Below are positions 8,547 through 17,627 of a DNA stretch of 64,000 bases, piece by piece. A program made the position numbers and the translations under genes. The DNA comes from Sanguibacter suaedae (lineage in GTDB: Bacteria > Actinomycetota > Actinomycetes > Actinomycetales > Cellulomonadaceae): positions 1-64,000 of the forward strand of contig NZ_JAEINH010000009.1 in NCBI RefSeq assembly GCF_016342785.1, given 5' to 3'. Within the stretch, counting starts at the first letter, position 1; each line of letters opens with the position of its first letter. The notes below the pieces were generated by a model. It was given only the letters and a program-made list of their open reading frames with translations, made no database searches and was not told the DNA's origin.

Positions 8547-9776
8547 TCAAGCGCCCGCCGCGCGCGGCGGCTCCGGGTCCTCGTCATCGTTTTCGACCCG
8601 AGGTGCTAGCGGCCCCATTGCTTCAAACCGCACGCGCGTCTCGTCATCGAGGAGCCACTCTCGACTGGTCGGTCCCGCGAGCCGTTCTATGTCGTCCTTA
8701 CTTGCGCGGCGTACATAACCCGCGTGTCGATCATCCGAATCGAGGATGGCATCGAAGATCACTTCGCGATCTGGCGCGCTTAGGCCTCTAAAGGCTTGCC
8801 AGTCGCGCTCTAGGCGCTCGAGCCCGACCAAAGGCAGCCGACTCAGATACGTCTCACCGTCATTCGTATAAAGGACTGCGTTCCAAAGCGAGTTCCGCTG
8901 ATTATCGATTTCCTGCAGGCCCGCGAATCCCGCGGCTTCACGCAACATGTCCCAAAAACTCGCCGCACCCTCGATCACTACCTGGCGCATGGGCGTGCCC
9001 GAGTTCGGGAGGCTTCGGAGGAAATCGACCAGGCGTCGGTACCTGATTACACCCCTGGCCACAGCGCGGTTAGACGAATCGCCGACCGTAGCGAGAAGCG
9101 CTGTCTTCAAATCGTCGAACTGATCGGCCAGCCGGTCAATACGGCGAGCGTCTTGCGCTTCCTCGCGCGACTCCGACAGAAGCCGCTGGAACAGGGCCGC
9201 CCACTGCTTCCTTAGATGTTCAGTCACTTCCTCCAATCGCTCGAACGGGATCACAGCATTATTTGAAGCCCTGCCCTGGAGAAAGTCGATGAATCGGAAG
9301 ATGTACTCCGCCGACTCAGGCTGCGCTATCGAAGGATAGGAGATCTTCGCCGCAAACTCCTTACCCTTGTTCTGCTGGTAGACGAAATAGTCGTGGTAAA
9401 CAGCTCCTTCAACGAAGGCGAACAATGGGATCCGGCGCTCCGTCGCCATTAGCACTTCGGCTTGCGTTATCGAGATTTCCGAACCGGCATCCGTCAGGAA
9501 ATCTGTGGAGAGCTTCCCGAATGTGCCCTCTAGCACCTCCGGACGCAGGGTTGACCCGAATCTTGACCCGATAATCAGCACCACGACATCACAGTTCGGT
9601 ACCTCGGCGAGGCAACTCTTGTGCGTATGTTCATTAGGGTCGTACAGAACATCAGAGTACTCGCTGAGCACGGCGGTATAACCAAGCTGCTCGATAAACC
9701 CTCGCAGAGCCGACCGCAAAACTCCGAGGTCGTATGCGGTGCTCGAAACGAACACGCGGAAATTTGCCACGATCAC
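8547..9776 (-). CDS. DUF4062 domain protein, stand-alone (defence candidate)
   Basis: A 409-residue protein from GTG at 9776 (a second GTG two codons on is possible). The N-terminus reads FRVFVSSTAYDL with VVVLIIGSRFGS around residue 70, characteristic of DUF4062, a TIR-like Rossmann module usually found at the front of STAND/NACHT signalling proteins. The C-terminal half, from about residue 200, is helical with no recognised domain and no P-loop. Codon use and GC are visibly lower than in the neighbours, indicating transfer. It is a single gene beside a dead plasmid Rep gene. An anti-phage or abortive-infection role is inference from domain habits only. Confidence 0.75.
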   Translation of the reverse strand: MIVANFRVFVSSTAYDLGVLRSALRGFIEQLGYTAVLSEYSDVLYDPNEHTHKSCLAEVPNCDVVVLIIGSRFGSTLRPEVLEGTFGKLSTDFLTDAGSEISITQAEVLMATERRIPLFAFVEGAVYHDYFVYQQNKGKEFAAKISYPSIAQPESAEYIFRFIDFLQGRASNNAVIPFERLEEVTEHLRKQWAALFQRLLSESREEAQDARRIDRLADQFDDLKTALLATVGDSSNRAVARGVIRYRRLVDFLRSLPNSGTPMRQVVIEGAASFWDMLREAAGFAGLQEIDNQRNSLWNAVLYTNDGETYLSRLPLVGLERLERDWQAFRGLSAPDREVIFDAILDSDDRHAGYVRRASKDDIERLAGPTSREWLLDDETRVRFEAMGPLAPRVENDDEDPEPPRAAGA

Positions 9777-9892
9777 ATCCGTTCTGTCGGGTAGAAGCAG
9801 ACTAACGGAGCAGGCGGCGTAGTGACCGGGTTGTTTAGAAACTGGTGGTGTGGACTACCCGTCTCGCCCACTCCCACCCTACCGAATCGGGA

Positions 9893-10360
9893 TCAGCGCC
9901 CTGCGGGCCACGACACGTCCTGGCCGCTGGTCGTCTGGTCGGGGGTCATGGCCTCGATGACCACGAGAGGGTTCCAGTAGTCGACGAACCGCTCGACCAG
10001 GCCAGCTTCGTCGAGGCGGATCACCGTGATGACCGTCTGCTCGTACGGCTTGCCGGTGCTGATGACGCTTCCCTCTGAGCGGTACTCGGCGACCGCGGTG
10101 CGGGGGTCGGTCGTCTCGATGAACTTCACGTCGACGAATGTCACGTCGAAGGTCTGCGGGAAGCCGCGCATGTGGGCGATCAGCGCCTCGCGTCCCTGTA
10201 CCCGGTTGGGCACACCGGCGGGAGCGAAGGGGAACTCGACCGTGCCGTCCGCGGCGTACAGCTCGATCCACTCGTCGATCTGGCCGGAGGACACCAGCCG
10301 CAGGTGCTCTGCCAGGGCGTGCTGTGCGGGGGTGAGCTCGCGGGAAGGGTAGGCGTTCAT
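9893..10360 (-). CDS. SnoaL/NTF2-like protein
   Basis: A 155-residue protein with the NTF2-like fold pattern: an N-terminal helix (HALAEHLRLVSSGQIDEWIELYA), then strand-rich segments, ending VERFVDYWNPLVV. Family members are small-molecule isomerases, cyclases or ketosteroid-isomerase-like enzymes; no specific substrate can be given. The TetR-type palindrome at 10376-10389 lies just upstream, so it was probably controlled by a TetR protein. The nearest one is the broken TetR gene at 6646-7199. Confidence 0.8.
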   Translation of the reverse strand: MNAYPSRELTPAQHALAEHLRLVSSGQIDEWIELYAADGTVEFPFAPAGVPNRVQGREALIAHMRGFPQTFDVTFVDVKFIETTDPRTAVAEYRSEGSVISTGKPYEQTVITVIRLDEAGLVERFVDYWNPLVVIEAMTPDQTTSGQDVSWPAGR

Positions 10361-10375
10361 GGTCGCTCCTTAGTT

Positions 10376-10389
10376 AGTGACCGATCACT
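10376..10389 (-). promoter_or_regulatory. TetR-type operator upstream of SnoaL-like gene
   Basis: AGTGA (10376-10380) and TCACT (10385-10389) flank CCGA, 15 nt before the start codon. This 14-bp dyad is the kind bound by many TetR regulators. No intact adjacent regulator remains. Confidence 0.5.
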
Positions 10390-10519
10390 CACAAACCAAC
10401 AGGACGGACACCGAGCAGCAATGGTGTGGACCGTTACAGCGCAGCCGAGACAGACGTGGGCGCCCGCATGGAGGGGGTCGCGATAGGGACCAGACCGACG
10501 GTGCGAGCCTCCGCCAGGA

Positions 10520-11233
10520 TCAGCGCACAGGCTGGTCTCGTCCCGATCCTCCTCGCACCCGAACCCCCAGGGTCGGTGCGGTAATCACGCCGTTCCGGAA
10601 GGCCCACACGACGGCCTGCAACCGGTCCCGTGCGCCGGTCTTGGCGAGGATCCCGGCCACGTGGTACTTGACGGTCGTGGGTTCCACGAAGAGCCGTCCC
10701 GCGATCTCCTGGGTGGACAGTCCTTCGCCGAGGAGCGTGAGGATCTCCGTCTCGCGTGCCGTGAGGGGCACGACGAGCTCTGCCGCCGGAGGGCGCTGCG
10801 CGGACGTCCGGTTGGCGAACTCCGTGAGCACCCGGCGCGTCACACGCTGGTCCAGGGTGCCGTCCCCGCGGGCGACGGAGCGGACCGAGCCGATGAGCAG
10901 GTCCTCGTCGGCGCCCTTGAGCATGAACCCCGACGCGCCGGCCTCGAGCGCACCGAAGACGTAGTCGTCGATCTCGAAGGTCGTCAGCACGAGGACACCC
11001 GTGGTGTTCTCCGGGTCGGCGGTGATCTGCCGGGTCGCCGAGATGCCGTCGAGGCCTGGCATCCGGATGTCCATGCAGATGACGTCCGGGCGGTGCTCGC
11101 GGACGAGGGCCACGGCCTCGTGCCCGTCCTGCGCCTCGCCGACGACGCGCACGTCGGGCGCACCCTCGAGGAGGACCGTGAGGCCGGCGCGCACGATCTT
11201 CTGGTCGTCGGCGATCGCCACAGTGATCGTCAT
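10520..11233 (-). CDS. NarL/FixJ-type response regulator, orphan
   Basis: A 237-residue protein. The receiver domain (about 1-120) has acidic IADDQ at the front, the phospho-acceptor in DIRMPG near residue 54 and a KGADED segment with the conserved Lys. The C-terminal LuxR-type helix-turn-helix reads LTARETEILTLLGEGLSTQEIA. The start ATG at 11233 has no good ribosome site but has TACCGT 8 nt before it, suggesting a leaderless message. No histidine kinase gene adjoins it, so its partner is elsewhere. It diverges from a serine hydrolase gene that could be a target. Confidence 0.92.
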   Translation of the reverse strand: MTITVAIADDQKIVRAGLTVLLEGAPDVRVVGEAQDGHEAVALVREHRPDVICMDIRMPGLDGISATRQITADPENTTGVLVLTTFEIDDYVFGALEAGASGFMLKGADEDLLIGSVRSVARGDGTLDQRVTRRVLTEFANRTSAQRPPAAELVVPLTARETEILTLLGEGLSTQEIAGRLFVEPTTVKYHVAGILAKTGARDRLQAVVWAFRNGVITAPTLGVRVRGGSGRDQPVR

Positions 11234-11424
11234 GTCGCACCACGGTAGGCGATGACGAGCCTGCTGACCCACACGGCGCCGTGGGGCGCCCCTCCTCGAG
11301 GACAGTCCACATCCTGTCCACGGGGGTAGGGCGTCACAGGCCGCGACGGCCCAGGCTGGTGATGTCCAGCCGGGACGACGGCGAGCACCAGGTGCCCGCC
11401 ACCTGAGAGGGAAGGGACGACGAC

Positions 11425-12684
11425 ATGCCTCACGACGACGACCACGGGACGACCACCACCCGACCGACCACCACGCCGTCACGCAGGAGGGCCGTGGCCA
11501 TCGGTGCGACGAGCGTGCTGGCCGTCGGTGCGCTCGGTGCCGGGGTGTGGTGGGGAGCGGGTTCGGTCCTCGCCGACGACCCGGGCGTCGCCAGCAGCGC
11601 GGCCGGCGAGCCCGCCGCGAACCCCGTGGTGCAGGACCGGCTGGAGGGTCTCGTCGACCTCGGGTTCCCCGCGGCGCTCGCGTCCGTGACCCACCCGGAC
11701 GGCGACCATGACGACTACGTCGCCGGTGTCGGGGACGTCGCGACCGGCGCAGCCGTGCCCGTCGACGGGGAGGTCCGTGTCGGCAGCAACACGAAGACCT
11801 TCACGGCCGTCACCGTCCTGCAGCTCGTCGACGAGGGCCTCGTCGAGCTCGACGCACCGATCGAGACGTACCTGCCCGGCCTGGTGCGCGGGGACGGGAT
11901 CGACGGGCGCGCCATCACCGTGCGGCAGCTGCTGCAGCACACGAGCGGGCTCCCCGAGTACACGGCGGAGTTCGCCCTGGAGCTCGAGAAGATCCAGCAC
12001 GCCTACGTGCCGACGAGGGACCTCATCGACATCGCGCTCGCCCAGCCGGCGCACTTCGCGCCGGGGGAGCGCTGGGAGTACAGCAACACCAACTACATCC
12101 TCCTCGGGATGCTCATCGAGAAGGTGACGCAGCGGCCCGTCGCCGAGGAGGTCACGGAGCGCATCGTCGACCCGCTCGGCCTCGAGCACACCTACTACCC
12201 GACGGCCGGTGAGCAGGAGCTCCGGGGCGATCACCCGACCGCCTACCACGTGGGCTCCGACGGTGAGCAGATCGACGTGACCGAGCTCGACCCCTCGTGG
12301 GCCGGGGCGGCCGGGCAGGTCGTCGCCAGCCCGAGCGACCTCAACGAGTTCGCGCGGGCCGTGCTCGACGGGCGTCTCCTCAGCGAGGAGATGATGACGG
12401 AGATGCAGACGACGGTGCCGAGCGACGACGGCTCGTGGCCCGGCGCGGAGTACGGGCTGGGCCTGCAGAGCTACCCCCTGAGCTGCGGCGGTGTCATCTG
12501 GGGGCACGGCGGTGACATCCACGGGTTCCAGACGCGCAACGGCGTCGCTCCCGACGGCACCGCGTTCAGCGTCGCGGTGACCTCGCTCCCGTGGGGATTC
12601 ATCGACATGGACGACGAGGACGCGCTCGACGAGGCGTACGACGCCGTGACCGACACCCTCGACGCGGCGTTCTGCGAGGCGTGA
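11425..12684 (+). CDS. serine hydrolase, class C beta-lactamase/DD-peptidase family
   Basis: A 419-residue exported protein: N-terminal Thr-rich cytosolic tail, a membrane segment at about 21-50, then the beta-lactamase fold. Catalytic motifs are all present: SNTK (Ser121, Lys124), YSN (219-221) and HGG (361-363). Family members act on D-Ala-D-Ala peptides, esters or beta-lactams; this one is most like D-alanyl-D-alanine carboxypeptidase or EstB-type esterases. GAGAGGGAAGG precedes the start. It is transcribed away from the orphan response regulator. Confidence 0.9.
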   Translation: MPHDDDHGTTTTRPTTTPSRRRAVAIGATSVLAVGALGAGVWWGAGSVLADDPGVASSAAGEPAANPVVQDRLEGLVDLGFPAALASVTHPDGDHDDYVAGVGDVATGAAVPVDGEVRVGSNTKTFTAVTVLQLVDEGLVELDAPIETYLPGLVRGDGIDGRAITVRQLLQHTSGLPEYTAEFALELEKIQHAYVPTRDLIDIALAQPAHFAPGERWEYSNTNYILLGMLIEKVTQRPVAEEVTERIVDPLGLEHTYYPTAGEQELRGDHPTAYHVGSDGEQIDVTELDPSWAGAAGQVVASPSDLNEFARAVLDGRLLSEEMMTEMQTTVPSDDGSWPGAEYGLGLQSYPLSCGGVIWGHGGDIHGFQTRNGVAPDGTAFSVAVTSLPWGFIDMDDEDALDEAYDAVTDTLDAAFCEA

Positions 12685-12726
12685 CGCCCCGCGGCGTGCC
12701 CGCCGGGTGAGCTCCGCGACGAGGGT

Positions 12727-13338
12727 TCAGACTCGGACGCGTGCGAGGACGCGGGGTGCGGACAGCTCGCCGTCCTCGGACCAGGTGCCGGTGAGGACCT
12801 CGACCGGCGACCCGTCGGGCAGGGGCTCGAGGTCGGGTGCGTCCGTGCCCGGGGTGCGCACCAGGTCGATGCGCGCGTTGCCGTCCGACACGTCGGCCCC
12901 GGCCCTGGTGCCGCTGCCGACGACCGTGGCCGTCGACTCACGTGGGATCGTCGCGCCGTCGGCCTCCACGTACTGGTCGGCCTCGCGACCGCCCGTGAGC
13001 ACGGTCCTGGCGAGGACGGCCCGGTAGACCGGGTCGTGCTCGGCGTCGTAGACCCACCGTCGGCCGAGCACGGAGTGCTCCATCGTCGTGATGAGGGCGG
13101 CGTCCCCGCCCTCGAGGGGTGCGCCGCGGTACGTGAGGGGCACCTGGAGGACCGGACCGCCGGCACGGACGAGCATCGTCTCGATACCGACCTCGCCTTC
13201 CGGGTCGTCGAACCGGTAGGACGCCACGAGCGTGACACCGGTACCGGGCGTGCCCACGAACCACGGCTGGGTGGGGACCCAGGCGTCGAGGAGCTCGATC
13301 TTGGTCGGACTGAGTGTCGCCTGGTGGATGAGAGCCAT
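12727..13338 (-). CDS. maltokinase N-terminal cap-like (CG0192-related) protein
   Basis: A 203-residue protein beginning ALIHQATLSPTKIELLDAWVP, the typical opening of the stand-alone maltokinase N-terminal cap-like family of actinobacteria. There is no kinase domain. The start is supported by TAAGGT six nt upstream (leaderless). It lies 68 nt after the ebo-like operon on the same strand but has its own promoter box, so it may be independent. Function is unknown; the full-length relatives phosphorylate maltose in the trehalose-to-glucan pathway. Confidence 0.82.
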   Translation of the reverse strand: MALIHQATLSPTKIELLDAWVPTQPWFVGTPGTGVTLVASYRFDDPEGEVGIETMLVRAGGPVLQVPLTYRGAPLEGGDAALITTMEHSVLGRRWVYDAEHDPVYRAVLARTVLTGGREADQYVEADGATIPRESTATVVGSGTRAGADVSDGNARIDLVRTPGTDAPDLEPLPDGSPVEVLTGTWSEDGELSAPRVLARVRV

Positions 13339-13406
13339 GCTCCGACCTTAGCGAGCGGTCCCGCGCGGCGTCCCCGCTCGGGCGTCCCCGACGCCGCAGC
13401 CTCGAC

Positions 13407-14810
13407 TCATGTCGTCGTGGGTCCGTGCAGACCGAGCACCACGTCCTTGACCGCTGCCGCCGGGACGGGACGCCCCGCAGCGACGAGATCACCGACCCCT
13501 CCTGACGTGGCCGGGTCGGAGCAGATCATCAACGGCGTGTCCGCGGCGGAGTCCGGGAGCCGGCCGTGGGTGCCGCGGACGCACGACGGGTCGAGGGGCG
13601 TGGTCCGCATCGCGTACCGCAGGCCCACCTTCTTCTTCACGAGGTTCAGCCCGGCCCGCGCCTTGGCCAAGGGGTCGGCGGGGTCGAAGAACAGCTCGGC
13701 GGGGTCGTAGCCGGGCTTGCGGTGGATGTCGACGCCGCGCGCGTAGTCGGGGGCGACGTCGTCGTCGAGCCAGAAGTAGTACGTGAACCACGCGCCCGGC
13801 TCCGCGACCACCACGAGCTCACCCGCGCGGGGGTGGTCGATCCCGTACCGGGCCTGTGCGTCGCGGTCGAGGACCTCGTCCACGCCGGGCAGCCCGCGCA
13901 GCAGGTCGGCCACCCGGGCGACCTGCGACGCGTCGTCGACGTACACGTGCGCCACCTGGTGGTCGGCCACCGCGAACGCCTGCGACGTCCATGGGTCGAG
14001 CAGCTCGCGGCCGTCCTGCACGTACACCTCGAGGAGACCCTCCTCCCGCAGGGCCCGGTTGATGTGGACCGGGCGGCTCGCGGGCGCGATCCCGTACTCG
14101 GACACGACGAGGACCACGAGACCGCGCTCGGCCGCGTCGTCGAGGAGCGGCGCCAGCACGGCGTCGAGGTCGGCCGCCGCGGCGTCCGCCTCGGGAGAGT
14201 CGGGACCGAACCGCTGGAGGTCGTAGTCGAGGTGCGGCACGTACGCCATGAGCAGGTTCGGCGACCGTGTCCGCATGACGTGCCGCGTGGCGTGGACGAT
14301 CCACCGTGACGACTCGATCGACGCCGTCGGACCCCAGTACGTGAAGAGCGGGAACTCCCCGAACCGCCCGGTGAGCTCGTCGTGCAGCGCCGGTGGGCGC
14401 ACGTACGCGTCCGGCGACTTGCGGCCGTCCGCGTGATACACCGGTCGGGGCGTCACCGTGACGTCCGTGCTCGCGCCCATCGCGTACCACCAGCACACGT
14501 TCGCCGCCGTGTACCCCGGCTGCTCACGGCGCGCGGTCTCCCACACCTTCTCGCCCTCGACCAACCTGTTGTGCTGGCGCCACAGGTGCACCTCGCCCAA
14601 CCCGCGGAAGTACCAGCCGTTGCCCACGATGCCGTGCTGCGCGGGCGTGAGGCCCGTGAGCATCGTCGCCTGGATGCTGCACGTCACCGCAGGCAGCATC
14701 GTCGCCAGCGGCGACTGCCACCCGCCCGACGCGAGCGCCCGCAGGCGCGGCATGTGCGCGAGCGCCTTCTCCGTGAGCCCGACGACGTCGAGCAGCAGCA
14801 CCGGCCTCAC
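13407..14810 (-). CDS. eboF: EboF-like alkaline phosphatase/nucleotide pyrophosphatase family protein
   Basis: A 467-residue type I phosphodiesterase. Metal and nucleophile motifs are visible: Asp8 in LLLDVVG, Thr43 in PAVTCS followed by QATMLTG, HGIVGN near residue 60, and a late YVPHLDYD metal-binding motif. No signal peptide is present. It probably hydrolyses a phosphodiester or phosphomonoester. The GTG start overlaps the EboE stop (GTGA). It is the last gene of the seven-gene ebo-like operon. Assignment as EboF rests on family plus neighbours; the substrate is unknown. Confidence 0.85.
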   Translation of the reverse strand: MRPVLLLDVVGLTEKALAHMPRLRALASGGWQSPLATMLPAVTCSIQATMLTGLTPAQHGIVGNGWYFRGLGEVHLWRQHNRLVEGEKVWETARREQPGYTAANVCWWYAMGASTDVTVTPRPVYHADGRKSPDAYVRPPALHDELTGRFGEFPLFTYWGPTASIESSRWIVHATRHVMRTRSPNLLMAYVPHLDYDLQRFGPDSPEADAAAADLDAVLAPLLDDAAERGLVVLVVSEYGIAPASRPVHINRALREEGLLEVYVQDGRELLDPWTSQAFAVADHQVAHVYVDDASQVARVADLLRGLPGVDEVLDRDAQARYGIDHPRAGELVVVAEPGAWFTYYFWLDDDVAPDYARGVDIHRKPGYDPAELFFDPADPLAKARAGLNLVKKKVGLRYAMRTTPLDPSCVRGTHGRLPDSAADTPLMICSDPATSGGVGDLVAAGRPVPAAAVKDVVLGLHGPTTT

Positions 14811-16045
14811 CGCGCCACCGCCCGCTCCGCACCGGTGCCCGCGCCGACGTCCGGTCCCTGCTCACTGAGCAGGTGGTCCAACGCCCACCGCAGCTCCGCC
14901 GCGATCCCGGCGACGAGCGAGACGTCGCGCGACCCGGGGGGCAGCACGGACCACGTGTACGTCTCGACGTCGAGGTGAGCCTCGAGACCGTGCGGCGTGG
15001 CCACCACCGCGCGGACGGCTGCGCGGAGCACGTCCGTCGTCGCCGCGAGCGGGGGAGCGGGCTCGTGGTGGAGCGGGACGTGGAAGTGGACCCGCCACGG
15101 GCCCGTCCCGGGCAGCGCGTCACCCGTCGCGTCGCCGTGCTCGTCGCCGAGGGCGGCCGGCAGGTCGTCCGCCGCGAGGACCGGCCCGGCCTCGGTGCGC
15201 TCGCGCACCTGGTGGATGTAGCGCGGCTCCGCGAAGGCGGCGACGGCCGCCCGCGCGGCAGGGTCCGCCGGGTCGGCGACGTGCAGCGCAGCCGACGCCT
15301 GGACCTTGACGACGCGCAGGCCCGCGTCGGTGATCCACCGCACCGCGCCCTCCGGGTCAGCGAAGGAGACCGCGAGGTGGCACGTGTCGAGGCAGACCCC
15401 CACGTGCTCCGGGTCGACGCCGTCGGGCACCCGCGCGCTCAACCACGCGACGACGTCGTCCACGGTGTCGAGGACGCACCCGGGCTCCGGCTCGACCGCG
15501 ACCCGGACGGTGCGTCCCGTCCTCGCGGCGAGGTCCCGCAGCCCGGCACCGAGCGCGACGAACGCTTCGGTCGCCGCGGCGTCGTCCTCGGCCGACCACG
15601 GCTCGCGCCACGCGAGCGGCAGCGTCGAGATCGACCCGTCCGCCCCCGGGGGCAGCAGGTCGGCGAGGACCTCGGCGCACGCGAGCGTGTACGCGAGCCG
15701 CTCGGGCTCGGCCCAGGTGGGCGAGTACACGTCGAGCTTCACGACGTCGGCGTGGAACGCCGCGTACGGGAACGCGTTGAGCGTCCGCACCTCCAGGCCC
15801 TGCTCCGCGAGGACGGTGCGCAGGCGGTCCCGGTCCTCCGCAGAGCCCGCGAGGCGGTGGGCGAGCGACGCGGGCAGCCACAGCCCGACGCCGAGCACGT
15901 CGAGGCCCGCGGCCTCCCGCACGGGACCCGCCGAGCGCACGAGCTGGTCGAGCACCCCGTCGAGGTCCTCCGCCGGGTGCACGTTGGTGCAGTACGACAG
16001 GTGCATCCGGGAGGCGCCACCCGAGGTGGCGGGAGCCGCGGTCAC
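14807..16045 (-). CDS. eboE: metabolite traffic protein EboE (TIM-barrel)
   Basis: A 412-residue protein. After a short variable leader the family opening MHLSYCTNVHPAEDLDGVL is clear, followed by a xylose-isomerase-like TIM barrel with VEPEPGCVLDTVDDVVAW and VGVCLDTCHLAVSF, where acidic and His residues would bind metal. The GTG start at 16045 overlaps the preceding stop; an internal ATG at 16003 is an alternative. EboE is a marker of ebo operons, linked genetically to export of scytonemin precursors in Nostoc; its reaction is not known. Confidence 0.88.
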   Translation of the reverse strand: MTAAPATSGGASRMHLSYCTNVHPAEDLDGVLDQLVRSAGPVREAAGLDVLGVGLWLPASLAHRLAGSAEDRDRLRTVLAEQGLEVRTLNAFPYAAFHADVVKLDVYSPTWAEPERLAYTLACAEVLADLLPPGADGSISTLPLAWREPWSAEDDAAATEAFVALGAGLRDLAARTGRTVRVAVEPEPGCVLDTVDDVVAWLSARVPDGVDPEHVGVCLDTCHLAVSFADPEGAVRWITDAGLRVVKVQASAALHVADPADPAARAAVAAFAEPRYIHQVRERTEAGPVLAADDLPAALGDEHGDATGDALPGTGPWRVHFHVPLHHEPAPPLAATTDVLRAAVRAVVATPHGLEAHLDVETYTWSVLPPGSRDVSLVAGIAAELRWALDHLLSEQGPDVGAGTGAERAVAR

Positions 16046-16920
16046 GCCCGCACCCCGCGCAGCACGGAGCTGCCCTCGAAGGTCACGCCCGCCGCCGGAC
16101 CCTCCGCGGCGTCGAAGCCGGGCACGGGGTCGAGGACGAGGTTGCCCGACTGCCCGTAGAAGTCCACGGGGTTCTGCCACAGGACCCGGTCCACGTCGGT
16201 GTCGCTGAACCCTGCAGCGAGCATCGCCTCGCCGGTGCGCCGAGTCTTCAGCGGGTCCGAGCGCCCCCAGTCGGCGGCGGAGTTCACGAGCACCTTGTCC
16301 GTCCCGACGTCCTGCAGGATCGCGACCATGCGGGCCTCGTCCATCTTCGTGTCCGGGTAGATGGAGAACCCCATCCAGGCGCCCGCGTCCTTGACGGCCG
16401 CGACCGTCGTCTCGTTGAGGTGGTCGACGACCACGTGCTCGGGCGGCACGCCCGACTCGGCGACCACGTCGAGCGTGCGCCGCGTGCCGGACGCCTTGTC
16501 GCGGTGCGGGGTGTGCACGAGGACGGGCAGGCCGTGCTCGCGGGCCATCTGGAGCTGGCGGGCGAACGCCTCGTCCTCGGCCGGGGTCATCGAGTCGTAC
16601 CCCACCTCGCCGACGGCGACCACGCCGTCCTTCACGAGGTAGCGCGGGATCTCGTCGAGCACCCCCACGCACCGGGGGTCGTTCGCCTCCTTGGGGTTGA
16701 GCGCGATGGTCGCGTGGTGGCGGATCCCGAACTGCGACGCCCGGAACCGCTCCCAGCCGAGCAGCGCGTCGAAGTAGTCCGTGAAGGACGCGACGCTCGT
16801 GCGCGGCTGCCCCAGCCAGAACGCCGGCTCGACGAGCGCCCGCACCCCCGCGGCGTACATGGCCTCGTAGTCGTCCGTCGTACGGCTCGTCATGTGGATG
16901 TGCGGGTCGAAGATGCGCAT
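16042..16920 (-). CDS. eboB: TatD-like metal-dependent hydrolase (EboB)
   Basis: A 292-residue amidohydrolase-fold protein. The metal site opens with FDPHIHMTSRTTDDY (HxH), then EVGYDS, HTPHRD, DHLNE and NSAADWG, matching TatD-type ligand positions. The start ATG overlaps the EboA stop by one base (TGATG). In ebo operons the TatD-like gene is eboB. It is probably a hydrolase acting on the pathway metabolite rather than a nuclease. Confidence 0.88.
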   Translation of the reverse strand: MRIFDPHIHMTSRTTDDYEAMYAAGVRALVEPAFWLGQPRTSVASFTDYFDALLGWERFRASQFGIRHHATIALNPKEANDPRCVGVLDEIPRYLVKDGVVAVGEVGYDSMTPAEDEAFARQLQMAREHGLPVLVHTPHRDKASGTRRTLDVVAESGVPPEHVVVDHLNETTVAAVKDAGAWMGFSIYPDTKMDEARMVAILQDVGTDKVLVNSAADWGRSDPLKTRRTGEAMLAAGFSDTDVDRVLWQNPVDFYGQSGNLVLDPVPGFDAAEGPAAGVTFEGSSVLRGVRA

Positions 16921-17627
16921 CAGGCGTCCTTCTCTGGGGAGCTGTCGTTCTCGGTGGTGGTGCCGGCGTCGGGGGTGATACGCGCGAGGTCGTCCGGCAC
17001 GGTGCGGCCCGCGGCCCGCCGCTCTGCGGCGAACCGGTCCGCCATCGCCGCGAGCTCGTCGTCGGCGCGCACCGCGAGCCCGGCGACGGCGTCGAGCGTC
17101 ACGCCCATGAACACGAGCTTGAGGACCGCGTGACGCCACGTGTGCTGGTCGAGGTGGGCGGCCGCGAACGGACCGGTGGCGGCCGCGACGAGGGTGGGGT
17201 CGTTGGTCCGCAGGGCGTCGGCGACGAGCTCCAGGCCCGTGGCGACGAGGGCGTCGGCCAGCGGTGCACTCACCTCGACGAGGCGGTCGAGACCGCGGAG
17301 AACGCCCCGCCGCTCCGCGGTGTCCCCGGTGCGGTAGAGAGAGGCGAGCAGGTCGGGCGCGCCGTCGCCCGCGACGTGCACGGCCCGTTCGAGGAGGAGC
17401 GCCCGCGCGGCGTCGTCCACCGAGCCGAGCACCCCGCGCGGGTCCCCCTCGGGGTCGAGCGGGTGCCGCCCGACGTGCCGTCCCGCGGTCGCGAAGGCCG
17501 TGCTGAGGGCCGACGGGTCGGTGCCCACGGCGTCGAGCGCCCCGGCGAGCCAGTCGGCCGCAGCTGACGGTGCGCCGGGCGGTCCACCGGGAGGTGGGGT
17601 GTCGGTGCGGGGAGCGGGTGCGCTCAT
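16920..17627 (-). CDS. eboA: EboA domain protein
   Basis: A 235-residue mostly helical protein with a Pro-rich N-terminal tail. The conserved C-terminal segment THPxxxx-like helix is represented by LDQHTWRHAVLKLVFMGVTLDAVAGL, typical of EboA. No catalytic motif is seen. It overlaps its upstream neighbour by 4 bp (ATGA) and its downstream neighbour by 1 bp. EboA has no known biochemical function; it is the most specific marker that this is an ebo-type operon. Confidence 0.85.
   Translation of the reverse strand: MSAPAPRTDTPPPGGPPGAPSAAADWLAGALDAVGTDPSALSTAFATAGRHVGRHPLDPEGDPRGVLGSVDDAARALLLERAVHVAGDGAPDLLASLYRTGDTAERRGVLRGLDRLVEVSAPLADALVATGLELVADALRTNDPTLVAAATGPFAAAHLDQHTWRHAVLKLVFMGVTLDAVAGLAVRADDELAAMADRFAAERRAAGRTVPDDLARITPDAGTTTENDSSPEKDA

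Noticed and set aside
11300-11319. GGACAG-N8-CTGTCC dyad between response regulator and hydrolase genes
   Set aside because: Short arms in GC-rich sequence and no second copy; not enough to call an operator.
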